Source: Lachnospiraceae bacterium
GTDB lineage: Bacteria > Bacillota > Clostridia > Lachnospirales > Lachnospiraceae
Direction of reading: 5' to 3'
NCBI GenBank assembly: GCA_017416465.1
Contig: JAFQCK010000016.1
Coordinates: 1 to 37,015, forward strand
Length of the DNA stretch: 37,015 bases
The notes below the pieces were generated by a model. The model was not told the origin of the DNA. It made no database searches and saw only the letters and a list, made by a program, of their open reading frames with translations. Made by a program: the position numbers and the translations under genes. Below, piece by piece: positions 1-9,074 of this stretch (its first letter is position 1; the number at the start of each line of letters is the position of its first letter).

Positions 1-30
1 AGTGACCCCTAAATTTAGAAAGCAATTGAA

Positions 31-98
31 AAAGGAACATTCTCCGGAAAAATAATCATACTTAAAAAGTATTGATTTTAGGAGAATGTTCCTTTTTT
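31..98 (-). terminator. Intrinsic terminator after the ATPase-like gene
   Basis: A 15-bp perfect stem (AAAGGAACATTCTCC at 31-45 with its complement at 81-95) encloses a 35-base loop. It ends the minus-strand operon whose last stop is at 111. A T-run follows on the plus side (90s), so it may work in both directions. Confidence 0.8.
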
Positions 99-110
99 GT
101 TATTCAGGAG

Positions 111-1343
111 TTAAAAATCGGTATTTACCGACAACTCCATACATTTTTCAAAACGATATCTCTCTGCTCTTTTAAAAACCTCTTCAATAGCCCCAGGTAA
201 TAAACGATATCTACCGGCCAATTGCTCATAATCCAAGCTTTCCTCTACTAAATATTTTTTTCCAATACACTTCCACAAAGAAAGACTTTCTTTTAAACTT
301 ATTTTTTTAAAAGAAATTTGATGTGCAGATAGTGCTAACCTATGAACAATTGTACTTTTAGGATCAACACCAATAAATACTAATGTATATTCAGATAAAA
401 TTTCTCTTACATATCTTGTAACGTCAGAGCTTTCCTCTGTACAATTATGTAAATTCAGATATAATAGACATCCATTAACCATACACTTAAAATGAATCTC
501 TTGTAAAATATCCTCTAACTCCTTATACGATTTCTCTAATAGAATTGATATATTAATTTCACATAACCTATACCCTAATCTTTTAGATACTTCTCTACAA
601 AAAAATTTTTTCCCTGCTCCTATACGACCTTTCAATTCAAATATTAGCTGATTTTCTATTTTTTCTTCTAATTGACGTCGTGCTACTGTAAGGCACCAAT
701 CTAACTCCTCACTACGAATTACTGATTGCTCTTTAACACCTGAATGTATATTCATAATTCCTTTTTTATACAACTTTATATCGTCTTGTTGACATAACCA
801 TAAATATACATATTCTCTTAAACAAAACTGACTATCATATAGATTTTCAAATAATTCATTCTTTATTCTGCTATCTGTAATTAATTGAGTCACATCATAT
901 TCTATCCCTATATAATGAGCTAATGCACAAATCAAAAATGCATCCGGTTTACTTCTCTTTGTATCTCCCTGCAATATTAGAAAACTTTTTTCATATTTAG
1001 GAGCACAACGATATGCATATGTTATAACAATACTAAAAATCCATAATTCATTTAATTCATACAAATAACATAATTGTGTCATTCTTGATGAATCTGTATC
1101 AACCTCATTTGTTTTTATTACTTCTAACAGGCTTTTCCACATATTTTTCAAAGTTGAAGTTGATTGAGCATAATTTAATCCTTCAGTCATCGAAAAAATC
1201 AATTCTTCTTCCATAACCGGAAGTCCCGGCAAGTAAAATAATTCTTTAAAATCACATCTTTTATCTAAAACTTCTTTCAATAAAAGATTCACAAATTCAC
1301 ATACACCATTCAATATTGAATGATTATCATCTTTTTTATTCAT
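111..1343 (-). CDS. Truncated AAA ATPase-like protein, eCIS (Afp15/Pvc15) type
   Basis: About 410 aa. The N-terminal half (roughly residues 90-150) has the pattern L-x-x-F-x-I near a YEKSFLILQGD...KPD block. This resembles the N-domain of the AAA ATPases of extracellular contractile injection systems (Afp15/Pvc15). An AAA-like core follows, with a P-loop-like GRIGAGKK at 239-246 (Thr/Ser replaced by Lys) and a Walker B-like strand CLLYLNLHN without the Asp-Glu pair. The C-terminal winged part ends soon after, where family members normally continue with a second, active AAA domain. It is therefore probably a non-hydrolysing or adaptor form. The ATG at 1343 is preferred over an upstream GTG (1358) because GGGAG lies 8 bases before it. 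It is last in the operon, 41 bases after the YbjN gene. The family call is my reading and unconfirmed. Confidence 0.6.
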   Translation of the reverse strand: MNKKDDNHSILNGVCEFVNLLLKEVLDKRCDFKELFYLPGLPVMEEELIFSMTEGLNYAQSTSTLKNMWKSLLEVIKTNEVDTDSSRMTQLCYLYELNELWIFSIVITYAYRCAPKYEKSFLILQGDTKRSKPDAFLICALAHYIGIEYDVTQLITDSRIKNELFENLYDSQFCLREYVYLWLCQQDDIKLYKKGIMNIHSGVKEQSVIRSEELDWCLTVARRQLEEKIENQLIFELKGRIGAGKKFFCREVSKRLGYRLCEINISILLEKSYKELEDILQEIHFKCMVNGCLLYLNLHNCTEESSDVTRYVREILSEYTLVFIGVDPKSTIVHRLALSAHQISFKKISLKESLSLWKCIGKKYLVEESLDYEQLAGRYRLLPGAIEEVFKRAERYRFEKCMELSVNTDF

Positions 1344-1384
1344 TGCAAATTCTCCCACATATTTTATTAATGTTTATATTCAAG

Positions 1385-1792
1385 CTAACCTTCTATCGCC
1401 AACTTCATCATATCTCTAAAATATGCATCTGTTACTTTCATTGCAAGCATAATTAACTCCTTCATCCATATTTCACTCTCTTCTCCTAATGAAATCTTTT
1501 GAGATAATCGAAAATTAATCTGCCCATCTTCCATATCCATATAAAAAGCTCCCATCTTAAGCTTACTTGTGATATTTCCTAACGCAACAACCGCCTTTGT
1601 TCGCATTCTTTCCGGCACTTGAAAAGGATATGCCGTAACTATAAACAGTATCTGCTCTTCTTCCATTACACTCACTCTTGCATACCAGCTTCCATTATCT
1701 CCATTTACTGAAAAAACAATACCTTCCTCTTCTCTTTTTATTTCTATTTTTTCTTCATTAGCCCATTTTAAAACATAATCTAACAATTCCAT
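1385..1792 (-). CDS. YbjN-family (type III secretion chaperone fold) protein
   Basis: 135 aa. The order of features matches YbjN: a short N-terminal helix, a W-x-A-x-V strand (SWYARVSV), a central E-x-x-I-L-F-I-V-T-A-Y strand, P-x-x-V-P-E-R-M-R, then an N-x-x-x-K-x-G-x-F-x-M-D strand and a long C-terminal helix. YbjN proteins share the alpha/beta fold of type III secretion chaperones and usually act as small cytoplasmic binding partners. The gene starts 15 bases after the 1461-aa protein ends and has an AGGAGG site 5 bases before its ATG. A plausible role is chaperone for that large protein; this is inference from position. Confidence 0.75.
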   Translation of the reverse strand: MELLDYVLKWANEEKIEIKREEEGIVFSVNGDNGSWYARVSVMEEEQILFIVTAYPFQVPERMRTKAVVALGNITSKLKMGAFYMDMEDGQINFRLSQKISLGEESEIWMKELIMLAMKVTDAYFRDMMKLAIEG

Positions 1793-1807
1793 AAATTCCT
1801 CCTGAAC

Positions 1808-4800
1808 TTATATATTTCTTGCACCTTTCGGCAAAAAATTCGATTTTATATTTTGTGTATTTGATTCTTCCAATAAATCATCATACTTTTTGAACTGATT
1901 ACTGTTTCCAACCCAACTAATAACTTTTTTAATATTTTCATTTTTTATAATATCAGTATTAGATTTCATTTTATCTACATATTCTTTTGAATAAATATCA
2001 ACAACATTTTTTGCCGCATTTGAATTAAAATCTTTATCCTTTAGAGCAATTTTACTCTCTTGTTGTAAAAGAATCAATTTTCTACTATATTCTCCTTTTT
2101 TTTCATTTATAGTATTAAAAGATTTTTGTACAGCTTTTAACATATTTTCAGCATTTTTAACTTTCATATCGGATTTTAAAAGTTTTTCTTCAATCTGATC
2201 CATTTCATCAAAAATATTAATGACACTTTCACCTTTTACAACATCTTCTAAAGAGCCCGAAAAAATTTCCTTAAATTTCTCTCCTGTAGCAACAGCTAAA
2301 GAATTTCTAATAATATTAGCAGCACTAATTTTTTCTTCATTAAAAATCCTATCATCAAGTGTAATTTTTTCAGCAAAACCAAAAGATTTATATAGCAATT
2401 CCAGTTTTTCTTCAGGTGTTGCATTAATTTTTGTACCATCCGGGGCCTCATCTTTTAACACACACTTTAATAAATCTTTCATTTTGATTCTAGGATTATT
2501 CTCTACAATAAATCTAAAACGTTTTGGAAAATCTCTTATAGTTCTTTTAAACTTTACCCCTTCTCTATCATAACTATTTCTAAACTCCCTACGTTCAAAT
2601 ATTGCTTTCTCATTCAAAACTGAATAAAAAGAAGACTGGCTCTCATATAAAGATAAACCGGTATGAACAAACTTCGTATCAAAACAATACTGATATCTCT
2701 TATCTTCTTCACTAAAAGTATCAAATAAAAGATTAGCAAAAATAGGATTTCCATTTTTCGTTTTATAATCATATTCTTCTCGAATCCTCTTCAAATTTTC
2801 ATCAGATACTTCCCCAAGTATTCTTGCTATCATTAAATCAACTGCTGCTTTTTTGTCAATTTCTTTATTTTCCTTGCTAATCGATTTTATTAATTCTTCT
2901 CTTTTTTTCAAATCGTTTTCATACTTTTTTTGAGCTTCCTTTTGCATTTTTTTATTTTCAATATTTGTATCATCAAGATATTTATAATCATTTCTATTTA
3001 ATTCTTTAGGCATTTCCTTTTTTTCATATTTTTCTTTTTTGAATCCTCCCCACTCAGCTTTTTCTAAAACATCTTTTGATACACCTGATTTTTTTTCATA
3101 TTGCTTTTTTTGATTATTAAATTCCTCTAACATTTTCTGTGCTGATTTTCTATCTTCATCTAGTGCTTTTTGGCTGTCTGTAAGCAAAGATATATACAAT
3201 TGCACTTTATCTATCACTTCTTTAGTCACAGTTTCAATTTGAACATCCAAAGCTTCTTTATCATCCTTATTTAATATAATTAAAGTATTATCCCTCTTTT
3301 CTTTTAATTCACATAAAACAGCCCACGCATCCTCTGTTTCTTTTTCACTATTTTCTACTAACTTTTTAAGTTCCTCACTTGAATTCGAATTTACTTTCTC
3401 CGATTGATTGTTTTTATATTTCTTTCCAATTTCTTTCGAAAACCAACTTGCACTAAACTCTCCACTCTTTATGTTCCATCCTTTTGTCAAACCTTTTTGG
3501 TTATGGTCTTTACTTCCGGCACCATTAAATTCTAACTTTCCAAGTTCTTTTTTTAGCAATTCAAAACTAAATAACTGTTTATTCCAAAATAAAAACTTCA
3601 CATTACTACTTAAATTCAATGCACCTTCTAAATTACCCCCTAACTTTCCTTCAAATTCAAAATCGTCTGACTGTCTGAGCTTTCCATCTTTTTCTTCGTA
3701 CTTAAATTTTGTTTCTCCGCTCAAACCTCCTTCTATTTTTGTACCTAATTCTCCTCCTACTTTAAAATCCACATTAGCCAACACCGGAACGCCTAATTCA
3801 ACTCCGGCTTCAGCAGCAATTGATGCTTTTCCTTCTGTCTTTACCTCTCCACCAAGCTTTAATTCATCCTGGTCTTCCCATTTTTCATCAAAACTCTTTC
3901 CACGTTCTACCGAAAATCCAATTTCACCTGCGATACTTGCTGATGGTTTAAAACCAAACTTCACTTGTACGCCCGGAATACCGGTAGGAATATATATATT
4001 CTCAGAAATATTCTGATCCATTAATTGAAAAAATGAACCCTCAGGATTTTCTGTTTCTACTTCTTTTTTTGCCGAAACTTCGATTTTCCCAGCTGGATAA
4101 TCTATTTCTCCACCTAGGAATCCCATAAAATCCTCTACTTTATATTTTCCAAAAGTAGTTTTTTTCATTTTAGCTTGAATTCCTGTTAAATCTATCTTTG
4201 CCTCTTCACTTTTTGTCGCTACAGTTCCTGACATTTTACAGTTGAAAATCTTTAATAATTTATCATCCATTGAAAGTGTATTTTTTGCTTTATCAGGAAA
4301 GCTTTTTTCATCTTCATCATTTTTTTCAAAACCTTCCTGTTCAACCTTAAAACCTCTGTCCATTCTTAACGAGCCTGCATTTAAGTATCCATCATCAATA
4401 GAAAGATCCTCCATTGTAAATGTTCTTATAATACTCTCAGATTCATTTTCTTTCCCACCGATATTATTCAAATTCAAAGTAACCTCTGCATCAGACTCAA
4501 ATTCAGCACTAAGATTTCCTATATTATCAATATTAAATTTCACTTTTTCAACTGCATCTTTTCCATACGCCTCACCTTTAACCGTCGTATCATCCTTCAT
4601 AACTAAGTTATATGGAATTTTCAAAAACTTTACTTTACCTTCCCCTTTTATGTGAGCGTTCTCATTCTCTTCTTTTATAAATTCAAATTCTGCATCTTCT
4701 AATTTTGCAAAACCATCACGTGTAAATATTGACTCTTCAAACACGCTTGACTCTCTTGTAATTCCTTGTACTGCATCAGTAACTTCCAATTTTTTTGACG

Positions 4801-6193
4801 CTCCAATATTTTGGCTTCTTACATTTTGTTGAAATCCTTCTTTCATATAACCGCTTGAACCCAAATAAAAATCCACAAACTCTTTAGAAACATCTTGACT
4901 TTTATCAGATTTTTCTGAATTTTCACCAAAATTAAGTTGTGTCTTTACAGTTGCCGATTCATATAGTGCACCCCATTCCCTATCGAATTTATAATTATTC
5001 ATAATAGTTGTAAAACCTTCAATTTCAGTTTCTGCTGTCTTTGCATTCAATACACCACTTTTATTATCTTCAACTTTTACATTCGACATTTTAACATCAT
5101 TATCATTCAAATAAGCTTTTCCATTTTTTGCTTCAATATAATCTTGTTCTTTAACAGTGATATCTTCCAACTCTATAGAAAAACCATAAAAATTAGCGGT
5201 AGCAGACTTAGCATGTAAAATACCTTCTTTGCGCTCAGGTGCTTTTAAATAAAATGAAGTTGAACCAATATCAACAACATAATATGTTTTCAACCACTCT
5301 CCTGTATTTTTAAAATCAAACTCAGCTTTAAGTGCTTCATCATCCAAAACAGTGCTTGAATATTGTTCCACAACATCTTTTAATTCTCTTTTATTAGAAG
5401 GTTTAAGAATACCTTCACTATCCATCTCTACTTCTATTTTATCCACTAGGATATTTTGATTATATTTTATTTTAGTATCCCAAAACTTTAAAGACCCTTT
5501 TTCTGAATACGAACATTTTGTATATTCTCCTTGATTTAATTCCACCTCATAACCAGGCTGAGGATTGAACACAACCGGTTCTCTTAAATATGCACTAATT
5601 TCTATATCACTGTTATTTTTATTAGCATCCTGAATACTAATAAAATGCAACATAGCCAATTCAGCTTCTTTCTCTTCATTCACACCCATATTAGATGGTT
5701 TTAATAACATCTTACCTCCAGGCGAAAAGAAAACAACTGAATTACCACCATCCGGTTCTCCCTTTTTTGATACCATTCCACCCATTGTCAATGGATTTAC
5801 GAAAACTCCTGTTTCCAGTTCTATATTTCCCTTATCAAATCTATAATTTGCTGTTGAAATAGTTTCCTGATTTTCAATTTCCGAAGCATTAAACTCAGTT
5901 TGAGGTAATAATATACTGTCAACTTGTTCTTCTGTATTAGGCAAAGTTATCTTGTCATATTTAGAACCACTATCTACAGGTAAAGTATATGGTTGCACCT
6001 GTGGTACAATTTCATACATATATTCTAATTTTACTTGCTGATTATGTATTCTTAGAAGTCGTTCTTTCCATTCCATATCAGACACTACTTCTTCTCTTCT
6101 AACAAAATCATCAACAACTTCACTCTTATTGGAAGTTTTTTTGACTTTTTCAGTTTTTGCTTTGCCTGTTTTTCCCACTACTTTCTTTGGCAT
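1808..6193 (-). CDS. Giant beta-repeat/coiled-coil protein, candidate injected cargo
   Basis: 1461 aa with no recognised domain. The start is Lys/Thr-rich. Residues about 60-700 are beta-rich, with degenerate repeats of the form G-x-L-x-A-x-x-A-x-x-x-x-x-G-F followed by charged segments. Residues about 735-900 form a glycine-rich amphipathic-strand region (for example AGEIGFSVERG, KVGGELGTKIEGGL). From about 930 to 1120 there is strongly charged Lys/Glu coiled coil, then a helical domain with DFPKRFRF near 1218. No signal peptide, membrane segment or sorting motif is visible, so it is not a classical secreted protein. It is the first gene of an operon with a YbjN protein and an eCIS-type ATPase relative, so cargo of a contractile or other injection machine is a reasonable guess. 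The ribosome binding site (AGAGAG) is weak. A structural scaffold role is equally possible. Confidence 0.6.
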   Translation of the reverse strand: MPKKVVGKTGKAKTEKVKKTSNKSEVVDDFVRREEVVSDMEWKERLLRIHNQQVKLEYMYEIVPQVQPYTLPVDSGSKYDKITLPNTEEQVDSILLPQTEFNASEIENQETISTANYRFDKGNIELETGVFVNPLTMGGMVSKKGEPDGGNSVVFFSPGGKMLLKPSNMGVNEEKEAELAMLHFISIQDANKNNSDIEISAYLREPVVFNPQPGYEVELNQGEYTKCSYSEKGSLKFWDTKIKYNQNILVDKIEVEMDSEGILKPSNKRELKDVVEQYSSTVLDDEALKAEFDFKNTGEWLKTYYVVDIGSTSFYLKAPERKEGILHAKSATANFYGFSIELEDITVKEQDYIEAKNGKAYLNDNDVKMSNVKVEDNKSGVLNAKTAETEIEGFTTIMNNYKFDREWGALYESATVKTQLNFGENSEKSDKSQDVSKEFVDFYLGSSGYMKEGFQQNVRSQNIGASKKLEVTDAVQGITRESSVFEESIFTRDGFAKLEDAEFEFIKEENENAHIKGEGKVKFLKIPYNLVMKDDTTVKGEAYGKDAVEKVKFNIDNIGNLSAEFESDAEVTLNLNNIGGKENESESIIRTFTMEDLSIDDGYLNAGSLRMDRGFKVEQEGFEKNDEDEKSFPDKAKNTLSMDDKLLKIFNCKMSGTVATKSEEAKIDLTGIQAKMKKTTFGKYKVEDFMGFLGGEIDYPAGKIEVSAKKEVETENPEGSFFQLMDQNISENIYIPTGIPGVQVKFGFKPSASIAGEIGFSVERGKSFDEKWEDQDELKLGGEVKTEGKASIAAEAGVELGVPVLANVDFKVGGELGTKIEGGLSGETKFKYEEKDGKLRQSDDFEFEGKLGGNLEGALNLSSNVKFLFWNKQLFSFELLKKELGKLEFNGAGSKDHNQKGLTKGWNIKSGEFSASWFSKEIGKKYKNNQSEKVNSNSSEELKKLVENSEKETEDAWAVLCELKEKRDNTLIILNKDDKEALDVQIETVTKEVIDKVQLYISLLTDSQKALDEDRKSAQKMLEEFNNQKKQYEKKSGVSKDVLEKAEWGGFKKEKYEKKEMPKELNRNDYKYLDDTNIENKKMQKEAQKKYENDLKKREELIKSISKENKEIDKKAAVDLMIARILGEVSDENLKRIREEYDYKTKNGNPIFANLLFDTFSEEDKRYQYCFDTKFVHTGLSLYESQSSFYSVLNEKAIFERREFRNSYDREGVKFKRTIRDFPKRFRFIVENNPRIKMKDLLKCVLKDEAPDGTKINATPEEKLELLYKSFGFAEKITLDDRIFNEEKISAANIIRNSLAVATGEKFKEIFSGSLEDVVKGESVINIFDEMDQIEEKLLKSDMKVKNAENMLKAVQKSFNTINEKKGEYSRKLILLQQESKIALKDKDFNSNAAKNVVDIYSKEYVDKMKSNTDIIKNENIKKVISWVGNSNQFKKYDDLLEESNTQNIKSNFLPKGARNI

Positions 6194-6290
6194 ATATTTT
6201 TTCTCTCTTTCTACATCAGTCCTAAAAGCTTACATTTTTATAAAAATACAATACTAAATAACATCTTTTTACGCTCATAATTTACTTTTC

Positions 6291-6320
6291 ATTTTATCAT
6301 TCTATTATTATTTATTTCAA
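6291..6320 (-). promoter_or_regulatory. Promoter of the 1461-aa protein operon
   Basis: Read on the minus strand: -35 TTGAAA (6315-6320), 18-base spacer, -10 TAAAAT (6291-6296). It lies about 100 bases before the start codon at 6193, so the 5' leader is fairly long. Confidence 0.55.
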
Positions 6321-6325
6321 AAATG

Positions 6326-6355
6326 GAGTGAAAAGTCATTTTAGCAGAGTGAATG
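6326..6355. promoter_or_regulatory. LytTR-type direct repeat between divergent promoters
   Basis: GAGTGAA occurs at 6326-6332 and again at 6347-6353, a 21-bp period. LytTR regulators such as AgrA typically bind two direct half-sites one to two helical turns apart. The repeat ends 15 bases before the rightward -35 (6369) and begins 5 bases beyond the leftward -35 (6320). A bound regulator could therefore act on both operons. Confidence 0.55.
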
Positions 6356-6368
6356 GTAATGTAAAAAA

Positions 6369-6397
6369 TTGAATATTTTTTTATGTCGTGATATACT
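6369..6397 (+). promoter_or_regulatory. Promoter of the LytTR two-component operon
   Basis: -35 TTGAAT (6369-6374), 17-base spacer, -10 TATACT (6392-6397). It sits 32 bases before the response regulator ATG, with an AGGAGG site between. Confidence 0.7.
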
Positions 6398-6429
6398 ATT
6401 TATTCATAGAAATTTGAAGGAGGTTACTT

Positions 6430-7152
6430 ATGTTAAGAATCGCGATTTGTGATGATGAAATATCGTTTTTATCACAGATACAATCTATAATATCTGCATG
6501 GCACAATAATGCCTCCATAATTATTGATACTTTTAATAATGGAGATAGTTTATTACAATCACATTCAAATTCTCCTTATGATATAATTTTACTTGATATT
6601 GTTATGCCAATATTTAATGGAATTGAAGTTGCAAAAGAACTACGCGAATATGACAAATCAGTAAAAATTGTCTTTCTTACTTCATCAAAAGAATATGCTG
6701 TAGATTCATATACAGTAAAAGCAAACAATTATCTGTTAAAGCCTATCAACACCACTAAACTGTATACGTGTTTAGATGAGCTTTACATTGAAATAAAAAA
6801 CAATCAAAAAAAAATCCTTATCAAATGTGCTAATGCAATACATAAGGTTTCTCTGTGCGATATTGAATTTATTGAAGCTCAAAACAAACACACATTGTTC
6901 ACTTTAAGCAACAAACAAACATTAGAATCTATTGAATCACTTTACATTCATTCAGATAAACTTGTATTAGCAGATGGTTTTTTCAAGTGTCATCGTAGCT
7001 ATATTGTTAATATTAACCACATTGATACCTATACCTCAAAAGAAATCCGCATGTACTCGGGTTATCGTATTCCAATATCAAGGAATTGTCAGTCAGATTT
7101 TGAGAATGCATACTTTTCTTATACCTTCAAAAAGGCAGGTGAATTTATTTGA
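6430..7152 (+). CDS. AgrA-like LytTR response regulator
   Basis: 240 aa. The receiver domain (1-120) has the acidic pair in CDDE (8-10), phospho-acceptor Asp56 in LLDIVMP, Thr84 and Lys104 in LKP. The LytTR DNA-binding domain (about 130-235) carries the family signature FFKCHRSYIVNI and a final basic PISRN segment. It would be phosphorylated by the kinase encoded next, whose TTG start overlaps this stop codon. The direct repeat at 6326-6355 is the likely target, giving autoregulation and control of the divergent 1461-aa protein operon (inference). The start has AGGAGG 6-7 bases upstream. Confidence 0.9.
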   Translation: MLRIAICDDEISFLSQIQSIISAWHNNASIIIDTFNNGDSLLQSHSNSPYDIILLDIVMPIFNGIEVAKELREYDKSVKIVFLTSSKEYAVDSYTVKANNYLLKPINTTKLYTCLDELYIEIKNNQKKILIKCANAIHKVSLCDIEFIEAQNKHTLFTLSNKQTLESIESLYIHSDKLVLADGFFKCHRSYIVNINHIDTYTSKEIRMYSGYRIPISRNCQSDFENAYFSYTFKKAGEFI

Positions 7153-8411
7153 CAGAAAATATTTTTTCCATAATTGAACTCATTATTGTATTTTTTTTCG
7201 GAATATATTTATCTGGTGCATTTTGCGGAATATCCTTTACAAAAAAGAATGTTTTTATATTTTTTACTTTCTCTGTCATTTGTAACGTAATGATATTAAT
7301 TATTAATACTTTTCTAAATCTGATATTAGGTTGGAGAATTTTACCATTAATTGTACATCTTCCAAATTTTTTATTATTATTTTATTATTATCACAAACGT
7401 ATCTCTACCTGTCTTTCTTCCATATGCACCTCATACCTGCTATGTCAACCTCCCAGGTGGATATATTTAATACTTGAACAATTTATTAATAATATAATAA
7501 TCAAACTTTGTCTTTTTATAGTACTATATATTATTGCATTCTTGCTTGGCTATTATGTATCTCAACCAATCTCTAAACTCTATAATAAAGATAATAAAAG
7601 TATATATATCTTTGGAAGTGTACCTATTGTCTATTATATTGTAAATTATTATTTAGAAACCTATACTAATTTTTGGTCCAATAGCAATCCTATAATTACG
7701 GAATTTTTTCGATTTTTTTTGTGTATTGTTTTTCTGTTATTCAGCGTTGTTTATTATAAAGAATATGAGAGCAAAGCAGACTTAGAACTTCAAGAACAAT
7801 TTATAAAAATTTCTTTTGAACAACAAAAAAAAGAACTTGAAAGTATTAAAGAAAAAGAAAATGAAATCCGAATTATAAAACATGATATGCGTTTATTTTT
7901 AAATACGCTTATTATGCATATAAATCAAGATGATAAAGAGGCAGCTCTAAATTTAGCAACAACACTTGCTTCGAATATAGAAGCTACTAATATCAGGCGC
8001 TATTGTGATAATGATATAGTGAATTATATTGTTTCTGATTATGCCGCTAAATGTGAAAAGTCTTGTGTTTATTTTCATGCAACAATAGAAATTCAAGAAC
8101 TTGATATAGATGAAATTATTTTTTCCTCTATTCTTTCAAATGCATTAGACAATGCATTAAATGCAACATCTAAACTTTCAGAGAAAGAACGTAATATTAA
8201 ATTCTTATTAAAAACAACAAACGGAAAACTCTTATTATCCATAAGAAATCCATTCAGTGGTAACATTGTTTTTTCAGACGGACTTCCTGTCTCAAAAATA
8301 TCCGGACATGGATACGGTACACAAAGTATACGATATATGACCAAACGTTTAGGTGGTAATTGTCAGTTTACAATTGAAGAAAATGAATTTATCTTAAGAG
8401 TGGTAATTTAG
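7149..8411 (+). CDS. AgrC-like membrane histidine kinase (GHKL)
   Basis: 420 aa. Six hydrophobic segments occupy residues 1-205, followed by a linker helix. The dimerisation/phosphoacceptor motif is IIKHDMRLFLNTL (His245). The ATPase domain has N-box LSNALDNALNA (Asn331, Asn335) and a G-box SGHGYGTQSIR. This layout is that of AgrC/ComD-type kinases that sense peptides. It starts at TTG, which shares bases with the TGA of the response regulator (TTGA), with AGGTGA about 7 bases upstream, so translation is probably coupled. No AgrB/AgrD-type signal genes lie next to it, so its ligand is unknown. Confidence 0.88.
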   Translation: MTENIFSIIELIIVFFFGIYLSGAFCGISFTKKNVFIFFTFSVICNVMILIINTFLNLILGWRILPLIVHLPNFLLLFYYYHKRISTCLSSICTSYLLCQPPRWIYLILEQFINNIIIKLCLFIVLYIIAFLLGYYVSQPISKLYNKDNKSIYIFGSVPIVYYIVNYYLETYTNFWSNSNPIITEFFRFFLCIVFLLFSVVYYKEYESKADLELQEQFIKISFEQQKKELESIKEKENEIRIIKHDMRLFLNTLIMHINQDDKEAALNLATTLASNIEATNIRRYCDNDIVNYIVSDYAAKCEKSCVYFHATIEIQELDIDEIIFSSILSNALDNALNATSKLSEKERNIKFLLKTTNGKLLLSIRNPFSGNIVFSDGLPVSKISGHGYGTQSIRYMTKRLGGNCQFTIEENEFILRVVI

Positions 8412-8434
8412 AATTTTTACAGTTACTTTAAAAC

Positions 8435-8464
8435 AACCCATTTGGTTTCGTAATCAAATGGGTT
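8435..8464 (+). terminator. Stem-loop terminator after the kinase gene
   Basis: Perfect 10-bp stem AACCCATTTG / CAAATGGGTT with a 10-base loop, 23 bases after the kinase stop. The following sequence is A/T-rich without a clean T-run, so termination may be modest. It lies between convergent genes. Confidence 0.6.
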
Positions 8465-8543
8465 ATGAAGTTACTTAATATTATATTTTTATACCTAAAT
8501 TAATCTACTCATTAATTTATATATTGTTGTATCTCCTTTCTCC

Positions 8544-8843
8544 TTACAACTCCAAACTATTCTCCTTCAAAAGGAAATCATAGATACTCATAGTTGTAAT
8601 TCCATCCTCATCTCTTGTAACATTAACTACATCCTTAACAATAATAATCTTCTTAAAAGAATCATTTACATTTACAAGTGACGCTTTCTCCTGTAATCTT
8701 TTCTCTTCCGTCGGCATACTAAATGCTGATTGAATGTAATAACGTTTACTTCCAAGATTTGCTATAAAATCAATAACTTTAATCATCCCGTTATGCATTC
8801 TATTTATTAAGTCATTCAAATACTTATCTCTTTTAATATCCAT
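8544..8843 (-). pseudogene. Internally deleted DUF4143-type AAA ATPase remnant
   Basis: The 99-aa frame has two halves. Residues 1-24 match the usual start of DUF4143 ATPases (IKRDKYLNDLI-RMHNGMIKVI, normally followed at once by the P-loop TGIRRCGKS). Residues about 25-99 match the C-terminal end (KRYYIQSAF...EKRLQEKASL...DSFKKIIIV...DEDGI...IYDFLL). The roughly 300 residues between, including all ATPase motifs, are gone in frame. The ribosome binding site and start survive, so a small peptide might still be made. I treat it as a deletion remnant. Confidence 0.7.
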
Positions 8844-8910
8844 TAAAGCTCTCCTTTATTGATTATTTTTGACATATTTGTCATTTTTATTCACAATCAA
8901 AACCTGCAAA

Positions 8911-8981
8911 AAAACGATTCAAAACATTTACGTTGGACTCCTCGTTATCATATAATCTTAGAGTTGTTTTTGAATCGTTTT
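8911..8981. repeat. Inverted repeat, AAAACGATTCAAAAC arms
   Basis: The left arm at 8911-8925 pairs with the right arm at 8966-8981 (one extra T), leaving about 40 bases between. It lies in a 231-base gene-free stretch between an ATPase remnant and the Fic gene. It could be a terminator, an operator or the edge of an inserted segment. A further 8-bp palindrome (GGATTAAC/GTTAATCC) overlaps the Fic stop codon at 9067-9083. Confidence 0.4.
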
Positions 8982-9074
8982 AGTTACCATGTAAAGTTTT
9001 CTTTGCTTTGGGTAAACGAGGGGTAAATTTTTACTATTATCCCCTAAAATACCAATAATTATAAGGATTAACAG

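Noticed and set aside
2220-4655. Several plus-strand open frames of 117-202 codons inside the 1461-aa gene
   Set aside because: Their residues are Ser/Phe/Pro/Leu-rich shadows of Lys/Glu-rich coding on the other strand, with no ribosome binding sites.
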